From NCBI RefSeq assembly GCF_000730425.1, contig NZ_CP008896.1, positions 1,798,001 to 1,862,000 on the forward strand: DNA of 64,000 nt, given 5' to 3'. The translations under genes were made by a program, and so were the position numbers. This stretch comes from Pseudomonas fluorescens (GTDB lineage: Bacteria > Pseudomonadota > Gammaproteobacteria > Pseudomonadales > Pseudomonadaceae). Below the pieces are notes generated by a model, which had not been told where the DNA came from, did no database searches, and saw only the letters and a list, made by a program, of their open reading frames with translations. Numbering within the stretch: the stretch's first letter is position 1; every line of letters starts with the position of its first letter. Positions 8,462-18,197 of this stretch are shown one piece after another.

Positions 8462-9142
8462 ATGAAACTGCTGATCGTCGAAGACCAACCTAAAACCGGC
8501 CAATACCTGCGCCAGGGCCTGGCCGAAGCCGGGTTCAATACCGAACTGGTGGCCGACGGCACCACTGGCCAGCACCTGGCGCTGACGGGCGACTACGACT
8601 TGCTGATCCTCGATGTGATGCTCCCGGGCCGCACCGGCTGGCAGATTCTCCAGGCGGTACGCAGTGCCGGTCTGGAAATCCCGGTGTTGTTCCTGACCGC
8701 ACGGGATGCGGTCGAGGATCGGGTCCACGGCCTGGAACTGGGTGCCGACGACTATCTGGTCAAGCCTTTCGCCTTCTCCGAATTGCTGGCCCGGGTGCGC
8801 AGCCTGTTGCGCCGAGGCAGCAGCACGCCCCAAGAGACCAGCCTGCACCTGGCAGACCTGCGTCTGGACCTGATCCGTCGCCGCGTGGAGCGTAGCGGCC
8901 AGCGCATCGACCTCACCGCCAAGGAGTTCGCCCTCCTGGAAATGCTCCTGCGCCGCCAAGGTGAAGTGCTGCCCAAGTCGCTGATTGCCTCCCAGGTCTG
9001 GGACATGAATTTCGACAGCGACACCAACATCATCGAAGTAGCGATCCGCCGCCTGCGCCTGAAGATCGATGACAGTTTTCCCAACAAGCTGATCCACACG
9101 GTGCGCGGCATGGGTTATGTGCTGGAAGAGCGGTTCAGTTGA
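8462..9142 (+). CDS. copR: Copper response regulator CopR
   Basis: OmpR-family activator of 226 residues. The receiver domain has the phospho-acceptor D51 ([10 protein letters not shown]) and K in [10 protein letters not shown]. The C-terminal winged helix contains [21 protein letters not shown] and [15 protein letters not shown]. The heavy-metal (CusR/CopR/CzcR) subtype is assigned from the sequence and from its neighbours. The start is the ATG at 8462 (MKLLIVEDQ). It ends with TGATG overlapping copS, so the two are translationally coupled. It probably binds the box at 8382-8395. It corresponds to PA2809. Confidence 0.93.
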   Translation: MKLLIVEDQPKTGQYLRQGLAEAGFNTELVADGTTGQHLALTGDYDLLILDVMLPGRTGWQILQAVRSAGLEIPVLFLTARDAVEDRVHGLELGADDYLVKPFAFSELLARVRSLLRRGSSTPQETSLHLADLRLDLIRRRVERSGQRIDLTAKEFALLEMLLRRQGEVLPKSLIASQVWDMNFDSDTNIIEVAIRRLRLKIDDSFPNKLIHTVRGMGYVLEERFS

Positions 9143-10551
9143 TGACGCGTATCTCCCTCGCCAGTCGCCTGGCGTTGTTGTTTGCCGGCTGCACCGCCGT
9201 CGTCTCGTTGCTGGCAGGCGTGCTGTTCAGCCAGGCCAGCGAGAAGCACTTCATCGAACTGGACCAGCAACTGCTCGACAGCAAGCTGATGGCTCTGCGC
9301 AGCGCTCTGCAAGACGCTGACACGCCGGTGCTGTTCGCCCAACGCGTGGCCGCATTGACCGACGAACTGAGCCATCAACCCGACCTGTCCGTGCGCATCA
9401 ACGCCGCCGACGGCCAGCGCTGGTTTGATAGCTCCGCGCGTATCCCCGCCGATTTGCCCACCACGCCTGGCCTGCATGACCTGCAAAACGCCGGCACCCA
9501 TTACCGGGTGTACAACGCCGCCCTGAATCCAGGCAAGCCAGGTTCCGCGCAACTCTCCCTGATGCTGGACATCACCCATCACCAACACTTCCTGCAACGT
9601 ATGCAACACCTGATCTGGTTGACTGTCGGCCTGTCCGCCCTGGCGACCGCGCTCCTCGGCGCCTGGGCTGCACGCAGCGGGCTGCGGCCACTGCGGCGGA
9701 TGACCGAAGTAGCCAGCCGCGTGCGTGCCCACTCCCTGACCCAGCGCCTGCCCCAGGAACAGATGCCCGCCGAATTGGCGGAACTGGCCCAGGCCTTCAA
9801 CGCCATGTTCAGCCGCCTGGATGATGCGTTCCAGCGGCTTTCAGCATTCTCTGCCGATATCGCCCACGAACTGCGCACGCCTTTATCAAACCTGCTGACC
9901 CAAACCCAGGTGATCCTCACCCAGCCCCGGCCGCTGGAGGACTACCGTGAAGCCCTGCACAGCAATCTGGAAGAGCTGCAATGGATGGCCCAACTGGTCA
10001 ACGACATGCTGTACCTGGCCAAGGCTGACCACGGGCTGCTGAACCCCAAACGCGAACCCCTGGCCCTGGCCGACGAGGTGGATGCCTTGCTGGAGTTCTT
10101 CGCGCCGCTGGCCGAAGACGCCCAGGTCATCCTGCTGCGCGACGGCAGCGCCAGTACCGCCGGCGACCGCAGCATGCTGCGCCGGGCGTTTTCCAATCTG
10201 TTGGACAATGCCGTGCGCTTCACCCCACCGGCCGGCGAAGTACGGGTGAGGATCAGCGAAAATACCCAAGGCGTGAAGCTGAGTGTGGAAAACACCGGGA
10301 CCGGGATTCCCCAGGCGTTACTGCCCAAGCTGTTTGATCGGTTCTACCGTGTGGATCCGGCACGCCATGAGGGCAGCAGCGAGCATGCGGGGCTTGGGCT
10401 GGCGATTACCCAGTCGATTGTGCGGGCGCACGGGGGGAGGATTTTCTGTGAGTCACAGCCGGGGTGGACGCGGTTTGTGATTGAGTTCCCCAAGGGGGCT
10501 GATGCAAGCCGGGCGGACCTCATCGCAAGCAAGCCAGCTCCCACATGTTGA
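9142..10551 (+). CDS. copS: Heavy-metal sensor histidine kinase CopS
   Basis: A 469-residue inner-membrane kinase with TM1 about 10-30, a periplasmic sensor (about 31-155), TM2 about 158-178, HAMP, and HisKA with H242 in DIAHELRTPLSNLL. The HATPase has the N-box NLLDNAVRFT and the G-boxes of the type GLGLAITQSIV. It partners CopR in sensing periplasmic copper. The last residues (IASKPAPTC) are encoded by a REP sequence running through the stop codon, so the native C-terminus appears to have been replaced. The ATG at 9142 overlaps the copR stop; the TTG at 9139 is less likely. It corresponds to PA2810. Confidence 0.93.
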   Translation: MTRISLASRLALLFAGCTAVVSLLAGVLFSQASEKHFIELDQQLLDSKLMALRSALQDADTPVLFAQRVAALTDELSHQPDLSVRINAADGQRWFDSSARIPADLPTTPGLHDLQNAGTHYRVYNAALNPGKPGSAQLSLMLDITHHQHFLQRMQHLIWLTVGLSALATALLGAWAARSGLRPLRRMTEVASRVRAHSLTQRLPQEQMPAELAELAQAFNAMFSRLDDAFQRLSAFSADIAHELRTPLSNLLTQTQVILTQPRPLEDYREALHSNLEELQWMAQLVNDMLYLAKADHGLLNPKREPLALADEVDALLEFFAPLAEDAQVILLRDGSASTAGDRSMLRRAFSNLLDNAVRFTPPAGEVRVRISENTQGVKLSVENTGTGIPQALLPKLFDRFYRVDPARHEGSSEHAGLGLAITQSIVRAHGGRIFCESQPGWTRFVIEFPKGADASRADLIASKPAPTC

Positions 10552-10595
10552 TGTGTGAATACAGTCAAATGTGGGAGCTGGCTTGCCCGCGATAA
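10521..10595. repeat. Inverted REP pair overlapping the copS 3' end
   Basis: CATCGCAAGCAAGCCAGCTC (from 10521, continuing through CCACATG) and GTGGGAGCTGGCTTGCCCGC (10571-10590) are inverted copies. The left copy lies inside the copS reading frame and spans up to its stop codon. Confidence 0.88.
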
Positions 10596-10607
10596 CAATC
10601 TCGAGAC

Positions 10608-11852
10608 CTACGAATATCTCAGGGCATGCGCCGGCTCAATCTTCGCGGCCCTGTAAGCCGGGTAAATCGTCGCCAAAAAGCTCAACACAAACCCGGCACT
10701 GCAAATCAGCAACACATCGCCACCTTGCAGTTCCGAAGGCAGGTTGCTGACAAAGTACACATCCGAACTGAAGATATGCTGCCCAGTCACGCGCTCCATC
10801 CAGCCCACCAGTTCGCTGACGTTCAGCGCGGCAATCACCCCCAGCACGCCGCCAATCAGGGTGCCGACGATACCGATCACCGTGCCCTGGACCATGAAAA
10901 TCGCCATGATCTGCCGGGGCGTGGCGCCAATGGTGCGCAGGATCGCAATATCCGCGCCCTTGTCGTTCACCACCATGATCAGCGTGGCGATGATATTGAA
11001 GGCCGCAACGGCGACGATCATCAGCAACAGCAGGCCAATCATGGTCTTTTCCATCTTCATCGCGCTGAACAGACTGCCCTGGGTGTGAGTCCAGTCGTCC
11101 GCCTTGTAGGCCGCACCCAGCCCGGCGGCGACATCCGCCGACACCTTGGGCGCTGCATACAGGTCTTTCACTGCCAGGCGCACGCTTTGCACCTGGTTGG
11201 GCTGCCAATGCAGCATCTGCGCGGCATCGGCGACGTGGATCAGGGCCATCGAACCATCCAGCTCGGCACCGACCTTGAACACCCCCACCACATTCAAACG
11301 CTGCATGCGCGGGGTGATGCCACCAGGGGCGCTACTGATTTCCGGGACAATCAAGGTCAGCTTGTCACCCACATTCAGACGGAAGCGGCGCGCGGTCATT
11401 TCACCGATCACCACACCAAACTCCCCCGGCTGCAGGTTTTCCAGGCTTCCCTGGACGATATGCTGGGTAACAATGGACACCTTGCCTTCCAGGGCCGGGT
11501 CGATACCGCTGATCTGGATCGGCTGCATCGAGCCCTTGTAGGACAGCATGCCTTCCATCTCGGTGAAGGGTACCGCAGCGGTCACTTCGGGGTTCTTCAG
11601 CGCCGCGGCAGCCACCGGCTGCCAGTCGCTGATCGGGTTGACGCCAACGATGGTGGCATGCGGCACCATGCCAAGAATGCGTGAGCTCATTTCCCGCTGG
11701 AACCCGTTCATCACCGACAACACCACGATCATCGCCAGCACGCCCAGGGCGAGGCCAATCATCGAGGTCATCGAGATAAACGAGACAAAACGGTTACGGC
11801 GCTTGGCGCGGGTATAGCGCGTGCCGATAAAAATCGATAACGGTCTGAACAT
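10608..11852 (-). CDS. lolE: Lipoprotein-releasing system permease LolE
   Basis: The 414-residue permease has an N-terminal helix ([20 protein letters not shown]), a large periplasmic MacB-type domain (about 50-250) and three C-terminal helices (about 270-300, 320-350 and 375-400). With LolC and LolD it extracts mature lipoproteins from the inner membrane and hands them to LolA. It shares the first residues [24 protein letters not shown] with LolC, showing duplication. It is last in the lolC-lolD-lolE order and separated from lolD by a hairpin with a T-run at 11870-11901. It corresponds to PA2986. Confidence 0.9.
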   Translation of the reverse strand: MFRPLSIFIGTRYTRAKRRNRFVSFISMTSMIGLALGVLAMIVVLSVMNGFQREMSSRILGMVPHATIVGVNPISDWQPVAAAALKNPEVTAAVPFTEMEGMLSYKGSMQPIQISGIDPALEGKVSIVTQHIVQGSLENLQPGEFGVVIGEMTARRFRLNVGDKLTLIVPEISSAPGGITPRMQRLNVVGVFKVGAELDGSMALIHVADAAQMLHWQPNQVQSVRLAVKDLYAAPKVSADVAAGLGAAYKADDWTHTQGSLFSAMKMEKTMIGLLLLMIVAVAAFNIIATLIMVVNDKGADIAILRTIGATPRQIMAIFMVQGTVIGIVGTLIGGVLGVIAALNVSELVGWMERVTGQHIFSSDVYFVSNLPSELQGGDVLLICSAGFVLSFLATIYPAYRAAKIEPAHALRYS

Positions 11853-11869
11853 TCGCGGGCACCGCCTGA

Positions 11870-11901
11870 AAAAATGAAAAACCCGGCGCCAGGTGCCGGG
11901 C
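11870..11901 (-). terminator. Terminator-like hairpin between lolD and lolE
   Basis: On the minus strand CCCGGC and GCCGGG pair around a 7-base loop and are followed by TTTTTC. It lies after the lolD stop and before lolE, inside the operon, so it would be a partial terminator or processing site. Confidence 0.6.
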
Positions 11902-11911
11902 TTGAAACAGG

Positions 11912-12595
11912 TCAGATAGCGACCAGATGACCTTCCTGCAGGTGCAACACGCGGTCCATCTGCCGGGCCATGCTCATGTCATGGGTCACCACCAGGAACG
12001 CGGTGCGCATCTGGGTGCTCAGCTCCAGCATCAGGTCCTTGATGCCCTGGGCAGTGTGGGAATCGAGGTTGCCGGTAGGCTCGTCGAGCATCACCAGGCC
12101 CGGGTTATTGACCAGGGCACGGGCAATTGCCACACGCTGGCGCTCACCACCGGACAATTCTGCCGGCTTATGCTCCAGGCGATGGCCAAGGCCGACACGC
12201 TCCAGCAACGCGGTAGCACGCTGACGCGCCTGTGGGATCGCGGTCTTGCCGATCAACAGCGGCATGCACACGTTCTCCAGGGCGGTGAACTCCGGCAACA
12301 AATGGTGGAACTGGTACACAAAACCCAGGGACCGGTTGCGCAACTGGCCACGGGCCTTCTCGTTCAAGGCCGAGAGCTCTTCGCCGGCCAGCCATACACT
12401 GCCTTGGGACGGCGTGTCGAGACCGCCCAACAGGTTGAGCAAGGTACTTTTGCCCGAGCCGGAACTGCCGACGATCGCCACGCGCTCGCCGGGATGCAGT
12501 TCCAGTTGCAGGTTGGACAGCACCACCACCGACTCCGGGCCTTCCTCGTAGGATTTGCCCAGGTCGCGGCAGCTCAGGATTGCTTTTTCACTCAT
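11912..12595 (-). CDS. lolD: Lipoprotein-releasing system ATPase LolD
   Basis: ABC ATPase of 227 residues driving lipoprotein release. It has Walker [10 protein letters not shown], the Q-loop [16 protein letters not shown] (the LolD-typical segment), signature [15 protein letters not shown], Walker [13 protein letters not shown] and the H-loop VTHD. The start is set at the ATG at 12595 (MSEKAILSC); an in-frame ATG at 12610 would overlap the lolC stop. Spacing to lolC is close, as expected for an operon. It corresponds to PA2987. Confidence 0.93.
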   Translation of the reverse strand: MSEKAILSCRDLGKSYEEGPESVVVLSNLQLELHPGERVAIVGSSGSGKSTLLNLLGGLDTPSQGSVWLAGEELSALNEKARGQLRNRSLGFVYQFHHLLPEFTALENVCMPLLIGKTAIPQARQRATALLERVGLGHRLEHKPAELSGGERQRVAIARALVNNPGLVMLDEPTGNLDSHTAQGIKDLMLELSTQMRTAFLVVTHDMSMARQMDRVLHLQEGHLVAI

Positions 12596-12602
12596 GCCCG
12601 AT

Positions 12603-13853
12603 TCACTCATAACGTAAAGCCTGCGCCGGCTGGGTACGTGCCGCGCGCCAGGCTGGATACAGGGTGGCAAGGAAACTCAGGACCAACGCGGCGCCGCCAA
12701 CCATCAGCACATCCTGGCTCTGCACCTGGGATGGCAAATAGTCGATGAAGTAGACATCGGCGTTGAGAAACTTGTGGCCAATCAGGGTTTCGACCCCGGC
12801 GATGGCGGCACTGACATTCAGCGCGGCGAAAATCCCCACGACGGTTCCGATCAAGGTGCCAACCACGCCAATCACCGTGCCCTGGACCATGAAGATCGCC
12901 ATGATCTGCCCAGGCGTGGCGCCGAGGGTGCGCAAGATGGCGATGTCGCCTTTCTTGTCGTTCACCACCATCACCAGGGTGGAGATGATGTTAAAGGCTG
13001 CCACCGCCACAATCAGCAGCAGCAACAGGCCGATCATGGCCTTTTCCATGCGGATCGCCTGGTACAGGTTGCCGTGGGTACGGGTCCAGTCGCGGGCGTA
13101 GTACTGGCTTTCACCCAACTGCTGGGCGATTTCCCAGGCGCCGCGCGGCGCTTCAAACAAGTCGTTGAACTTCAGGCGCAGGCCCTGCACCTGGTCCGGC
13201 TTCCAGCGATGCAGGCGGGCCAGGTCAGTGAGGTTGGTCAGGCCGAGGAAGCCGTCGATCTCACCGGCGCCAACATGAAAGATCCCGACCACGGTAAACC
13301 GCTTCATGCGCGGGAACATGCCGGCCGGGGTCACCGTGACTTCAGGGGCGACAAAGGTCAGCTTGTCGCCGATGGCCACGCCCAGCTTGGCCGCCGCCCG
13401 GTCGCCAATGACGATGCCAAAGCTGCCAGGCGCCAGGTCGTCGAGTTTGCCCTGCTGCATGAACTGGTCAATGATCGAGACCTTGCGCTCCTGCGTCGGG
13501 TCGATGGCATTGAGCAGGACTTTCTGCACCTTGCCATCATTGGTCAGCAGGCCCTGCATCTGGGTAAATGGCGCAACGGCAAGCACCTTGGGGTTCTGCT
13601 TGACCTTGTCGGCCAGGCCTTGCCAGTCGCTCAGGGGCTCACCGGACTCGATGGTCGCGTGGGGCACCATGCCCAGCACGCGGGTACGCATCTCATGATC
13701 GAAGCCATTCATCACCGATAGCACCACGATCATCACGACGACGCCCAGGGCGAGTCCGATCATGGAGGTCAAGGAAATGAACGACACAAAATGATTGCGA
13801 CGCTTTGCACGGGTATAACGCGTGCCGATAAATACGAAGAGAGGTCTGAACAT
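12603..13853 (-). CDS. lolC: Lipoprotein-releasing system permease LolC
   Basis: The 416-residue paralogue of LolE has the same topology: one N-terminal helix, a periplasmic domain, then three C-terminal helices with the FtsX/MacB fold. The segments [23 protein letters not shown] and [22 protein letters not shown] are typical of LolC/E. It is the first gene of lolCDE, transcribed away from a PilZ gene. In some gammaproteobacteria a single LolF replaces both permeases; here both are present. It corresponds to PA2988. Confidence 0.9.
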   Translation of the reverse strand: MFRPLFVFIGTRYTRAKRRNHFVSFISLTSMIGLALGVVVMIVVLSVMNGFDHEMRTRVLGMVPHATIESGEPLSDWQGLADKVKQNPKVLAVAPFTQMQGLLTNDGKVQKVLLNAIDPTQERKVSIIDQFMQQGKLDDLAPGSFGIVIGDRAAAKLGVAIGDKLTFVAPEVTVTPAGMFPRMKRFTVVGIFHVGAGEIDGFLGLTNLTDLARLHRWKPDQVQGLRLKFNDLFEAPRGAWEIAQQLGESQYYARDWTRTHGNLYQAIRMEKAMIGLLLLLIVAVAAFNIISTLVMVVNDKKGDIAILRTLGATPGQIMAIFMVQGTVIGVVGTLIGTVVGIFAALNVSAAIAGVETLIGHKFLNADVYFIDYLPSQVQSQDVLMVGGAALVLSFLATLYPAWRAARTQPAQALRYE

Positions 13854-13947
13854 GTCGGGGCTTGTTCGGAGGAAAAGAAGACGTCCCGGTGGCGGGGTCT
13901 GGTAAGCAGCTTTACACTCAGACCATTACCGTTACCTGGGGTTCGCC

Positions 13948-14532
13948 ATGACGACATTAGATGAAGAAGATCGCCGCGAATACTACCGTATCGACGACAT
14001 GATCGCACTCCAAATCAAAAGCCTGTCTGCCCCCCAAGCAGCGAGCAAGGAAGTGTTGCTGGATGATTCCCCACTGTTCAATCTGCTCAGTGAACTGCAC
14101 CTGAGCGAATTCGAGTCCCAACACCTGCTGCGCCAGCTCGGCGAACGCGACCGCACCCTCGCCGCCTTCCTCAAGGTGCAGAACAAACGCATGGATCTGC
14201 TCAGCCAAGTCATGGCGCAAAGCCTGCTGGGCGAGATCGGTGCGCCACAGCCCGTGATCATTTCCGAAGGCGGCATCGACTTCCAGCATCCCACGGCGCT
14301 CGCGCCCGGCAGCCACCTGGCGGTCAAGCTGGTGCTGATGCCCCAGGCGCTGGGCCTGTTGCTGCGGGCCAAGGTCACCCATTGCGATCCGAAGGGCGAC
14401 GGTTTTGATGTCGGCACCGAATTCGAATCCATGACCGACGCCCAGCGCCAACTGCTGGCTCGCTATATTTTGCAAAAACAGGCCCAGGAACGGCGCCTGG
14501 CTCGGGAACAAAGCGACGGCCAAGACACCTGA
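13948..14532 (+). CDS. PilZ domain protein with N-terminal helical region
   Basis: A 194-residue protein. It begins EEDRREYYRIDDMIALQIK, where RREYYR resembles the PilZ RxxxR arm. A helical segment follows (about 45-100: LSELHLSEFESQHLLRQLGERD). The second half has a beta-barrel-like region with ISEGGIDF in place of D/NxSxxG and KVTHCDPKGDGFDVGTEFE. It looks like the PilZ-type PA2989 protein. c-di-GMP binding is uncertain because the second motif is imperfect. The start is the ATG at 13948, divergent from lolC. Confidence 0.75.
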   Translation: MTTLDEEDRREYYRIDDMIALQIKSLSAPQAASKEVLLDDSPLFNLLSELHLSEFESQHLLRQLGERDRTLAAFLKVQNKRMDLLSQVMAQSLLGEIGAPQPVIISEGGIDFQHPTALAPGSHLAVKLVLMPQALGLLLRAKVTHCDPKGDGFDVGTEFESMTDAQRQLLARYILQKQAQERRLAREQSDGQDT

Positions 14533-14574
14533 CTTCATATTTATCCAGCCATATACCTGGCAAAAGGAGCAACT

Positions 14575-15297
14575 GTGACCCTGATTTATGGCCACCGCGG
14601 CGCTAAAGGCGAAGCACCGGAAAACACCCTGACCAGCTTCCAGCAATGCCTCAAACATGGCGTACGCCGTTGCGAACTGGACCTGCACCTGTCCATGGAC
14701 GGCGAGCTGATGGTGATCCACGATCCAACGTTAAAGCGTACCGCCGACCGGCGTGGCAAGGTGGTGGAATACGCCGCCGCCGACCTGGTGAAGATGGACG
14801 CGCGCAAAGGCGGCCCGGGCTGGGTCACCCCCTGCCCGATCCCGCGCCTGGAAGAGTTGTTCGAAAAGTGCGACTTCGACCACTGGCAACTGGAAGTCAA
14901 AAGCGCTTCGCGCACCCGCGCCGCGACCACCGTGCTGGCAATCCGGGAAATGGCCCAGCGTTTTGGCCTATTGGACAAGGTCACCGTGACCTCAAGCTCG
15001 CGGGAAGTGCTGAAGGCCGCCCTGGAGCTGACGCCGGACCTGTCCCGTGGACTGGTGGCCGAATACGCCTGGCTCGACCCGCTGAAGGTCGCGCAGAACT
15101 ATGGTTGTGAGATTCTGGCGCTGAACTGGACGCTGTGTACCCCTGAACGCCTGGCCAAGGCCCAGCGCCAGGGGTTGCATGTATCCGTATGGACAGTCAA
15201 CGAACCGGCGCTGATGCGCAGGCTCGCCGACTTCGGCGTAGATAGCCTGATTACAGACTTTCCCGGTTTGGCCACTGCCACTCTCGGGAATTACTGA
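14575..15297 (+). CDS. Glycerophosphodiester phosphodiesterase (cytoplasmic type)
   Basis: A 240-residue GDPD-family TIM barrel without signal peptide, so UgpQ-like rather than periplasmic GlpQ. YGHRGAKGEAPENTLTSF gives the catalytic HRG and Glu, VRRCELDLHLSMDGELMVIHDPTLKRTA gives the metal-binding E-D and second His, and WQLEVKSA and SVWTVNEPALMRRLADFGVDSLITDFP complete the family pattern. It hydrolyses glycerophosphodiesters to glycerol-3-phosphate. The start is the GTG at 14575, with AAAAGGAGC about 5 bases upstream. It corresponds to PA2990. Confidence 0.92.
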   Translation: MTLIYGHRGAKGEAPENTLTSFQQCLKHGVRRCELDLHLSMDGELMVIHDPTLKRTADRRGKVVEYAAADLVKMDARKGGPGWVTPCPIPRLEELFEKCDFDHWQLEVKSASRTRAATTVLAIREMAQRFGLLDKVTVTSSSREVLKAALELTPDLSRGLVAEYAWLDPLKVAQNYGCEILALNWTLCTPERLAKAQRQGLHVSVWTVNEPALMRRLADFGVDSLITDFPGLATATLGNY

Positions 15298-15339
15298 AAT
15301 CGGTCTCCCCGGCCGGCTCAGGCCACCGGCCGGAGCCGC

Positions 15340-16734
15340 TCAAAAAAGCCGGTTGAGGCCGTCGTAGGCCGCTACCCGATAGGCTTCAGCCATGGTCGGG
15401 TAGTTGAACGTGGTGTTGACGAAATACTTCAAGGTATTTTGTTCACCCGGCTGGTTCATGATCGCCTGGCCAATGTGCACGATCTCCGAGGCCTGGTAGC
15501 CGAAACAATGCACGCCAAGCACTTCCAGGGTCTCGCGATGGAACAGGATCTTCAGCATGCCTTGGGGCTCGCCGGCGATCTGCGCACGCGCCATGCTCTT
15601 GAAGAAGGCCTTGCCCACTTCGTAAGGCACCTTGGCCTTGGTCAGCTCATGTTCGTTCTTGCCGATGGAACTGATCTCGGGAATGGTGTAGATCCCGGTC
15701 GGCACATCGTTGACGTAGCGCCAGCTGCCATTGTCGACAATGCTGCCAGCGGCTGAACGGCCCTGGTCGTGGGCGGCACTGGCCAGGCTTGGCCAGCCGA
15801 TCACATCGCCAGCACCATAGATATTGGTGACGCAGGTGCGGTAGTTCTCATCCACCTCGATCTGGCCACGGCTGTTGACCTTGACCCCGATGTTTTCCAT
15901 GCCCAGCTTGTCGGTGTTACCGGTACGACCGTTGCACCAGAGCAAGGCATCGGCCTTGATCTTCTTGCCGGACTTGAGGTGCAGGATCACCCCGTTGTCC
16001 AGGCCTTCAACGCGATCGTATTCCTCATTGTGGCGCACGGTGATGTTGTTGTTGCTGAAGTGGTAACTCAACGCCTGGGAGATTTCCGAGTCGAGGAAAC
16101 TGAGCAACTGGTCGCGGTTGTCCACCAGTTCCACCAGTACACCCAGGCCGCTGAAGATCGAGGCGTATTCACAACCGATCACCCCGGCGCCGTAGATGAT
16201 CAGTTTGCGCGGGGTGTGGCCCAGGCTGAGGATGGTGTCGCTATCGTAGATACGTGGGTGGTGGAAATCGATATCGGCCGGGCGGTAAGGGCGCGAGCCC
16301 GTGGCGATGATGATGTGCTTGGCCACCAGTTTCTCGACCACGCCGTTGGCACAGACCACTTCGACGGTTTGCTCGTCGGCGAAGCTGCCGGTGCCGAAGA
16401 ACAGGTCGACGCGGTTACGGGCGTAGTAGCCGGTACGCGAGGCGACTTGCTTGGAAATAACCTTTTCGGCGCTTTTCAGTACATCCGGGAACGAGAACCA
16501 GCGCGGCTCACCAATGGCCCGGAACATCGGGTTGGTATTGAACTGCATGATCTGGCGCACCGAGTGACGCAAGGCCTTGGACGGGATGGTGCCCAGGTGC
16601 GTGCAGTTACCGCCGACCTGACGACGGCTGTCGACCATCGCCACCTTGCGTCCTGCTTTGGCGGCATTCATCGCCGCACCTTCTCCAGCTGGGCCGGAAC
16701 CCAGTACCACCACGTCGTAGTTGTAGACAGCCAT
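15340..16734 (-). CDS. sthA: Soluble pyridine nucleotide transhydrogenase
   Basis: FAD flavoprotein of 464 residues that balances NADPH and NAD. It has the FAD motif [20 protein letters not shown] at the N-terminus and [21 protein letters not shown] for NAD(P). The redox-site segment is [17 protein letters not shown], in which the usual second Cys of disulfide reductases is Thr, as is typical of Sth. It has the C-terminal dimerisation domain. As a core Pseudomonas enzyme it would dispose of the excess NADPH made by the Entner-Doudoroff route. It corresponds to PA2991. Confidence 0.96.
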
Positions 16735-16924
16735 GCGTACTCCTCAGAACAGGCCAGGGCGCACGGTTGGGCGCCTGGCTAAATCATGCCGCGGCCAGCG
16801 GTCATGAAGGATCAAATAGGCTCAGGTGTGTGAGCCGGGGCACAGTCTATATAAGGCTCAACGCCGCGCACATTAACCCTTGGTCGCGTCGTAGGCCAGT
16901 TTTGCCTTTACTACACAGTATTGA

Positions 16925-17938
16925 TTACGGCTTGATCGCCGTCAGTTGCTCGAACACTTTATTGCTGCGTGTGACGAAAGCATCCCCCTCACGCATCACA
17001 AAAAAAGCCGCGATACCCTGTTTTTCTGCATAGTCCCAGCCTTCTTCAGGCCCCAGCACCAACAGCAAGGTCGACAAGCCGTCAGCCATCAGCGCCGAAG
17101 CGTCCAGCACCGTGACCGACGCCAGGTGATGGGTGATCGGTGCCCCCGTCCGGGCATCAAGGGTGTGGGAATAGCGGCGACCATCCTGCTGGAAATAATT
17201 GCGATAGTCACCTGAAGTAGACACGCCAAAGCCGTCCACCGCGATAATCCGCTCGGCTACCTGCTGGTCATCACGGGGCTCCTCCAGGGCCACGCGCCAA
17301 GGCGTACCGTCGGGTTTGCGCCCGGAGGCCTTGAGCTCACCGGTCACTTCGACCAGGTACCCCTGAATGCCCACCTGCTCAAGGCGCTCGGCAATCCGGT
17401 CTACCGTGTAGCCGGCGGCAATACTATTGAAGTCCACTTGCACCGCCGCATCCTTGCACAGTTGGTTGCCGTCGATACGCAAGTGCTGATAGCCAACGCG
17501 CTGGCGCGCCTGGGCCAACGCCATCGGGTCCGGGACCTTTACCTGCCGCGCCTGGGGGCCAAAGCCCCACAGGTTCAGCAGGGGCTCGACCGTCAGGTCA
17601 AACGCCCCGCCACTGGCCTGGGACAGCTGTTCGCCAATGCGTACCAAGTGTAGGATCGGCTCGGGCATCGGCCGGCAAACGTTGGCCGGCAGGTCGTTGA
17701 ATCGCTCGATGTCGGAATCGCTGCGATAGGTCGACATCTGCCGGTCGACTTCGGCAAGGATACGCTCGACCTCTGGCTGGACAAGCCCGGCCACCGGCGT
17801 ACCGGGGCTGCGCACGTACTTGATCGAATAGGTACTGCCCATGGTCGAGCCGTCAAAAGCTTCCAGGGACTCACCGTTGCCACAGCCCGCCAGGATCGCC
17901 AGCACACTCCCCAGCGCTCCATATCGCCAATCGCCCAT
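16925..17938 (-). CDS. apbE: FAD:protein FMN transferase ApbE (lipoprotein)
   Basis: A 337-residue product when started at the ATG at 17938, giving the lipoprotein signal MGDWRYGALGSVLAILAGC with lipobox LAGC. ApbE covalently attaches FMN to Thr residues of periplasmic flavoproteins such as NqrB/NqrC and RnfG/D. Visible motifs are GSTMGSTYSIKY, DFNSIAAGYTVDRIAERLE, VEVTGELKASG (the usual GGE/GGD region), YSHTLDARTGAP and ASALMADGLSTLLLVLG. In P. aeruginosa this gene adjoins the nqr operon (PA2993 onward); here no nqr gene is next to it. The longer frame starting at 17986 is less likely. Confidence 0.88.
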   Translation of the reverse strand: MGDWRYGALGSVLAILAGCGNGESLEAFDGSTMGSTYSIKYVRSPGTPVAGLVQPEVERILAEVDRQMSTYRSDSDIERFNDLPANVCRPMPEPILHLVRIGEQLSQASGGAFDLTVEPLLNLWGFGPQARQVKVPDPMALAQARQRVGYQHLRIDGNQLCKDAAVQVDFNSIAAGYTVDRIAERLEQVGIQGYLVEVTGELKASGRKPDGTPWRVALEEPRDDQQVAERIIAVDGFGVSTSGDYRNYFQQDGRRYSHTLDARTGAPITHHLASVTVLDASALMADGLSTLLLVLGPEEGWDYAEKQGIAAFFVMREGDAFVTRSNKVFEQLTAIKP

Positions 17939-18197
17939 AAGCCACACAACCTTATCGCTGCTGAAACTGAATGAAGCCGCACTCAAGCATCTTTCCGGGG
18001 CGCGCCATTATGCGGCATGTCGCCGCCGACGGGGGTTGGCGCAGAGCAAATAGGCAGCTTGCTAACGTTTTTGTTGCTCACCAACACAGATACACATATG
18101 GTTACAATCTCTCTGGCGCCGCCGCGCGCCCAGATTTTGTAGCACGGACGAACAACAACCAGGGATTTCCAACAAGATAGCCAGTTGAGTAAATGAC

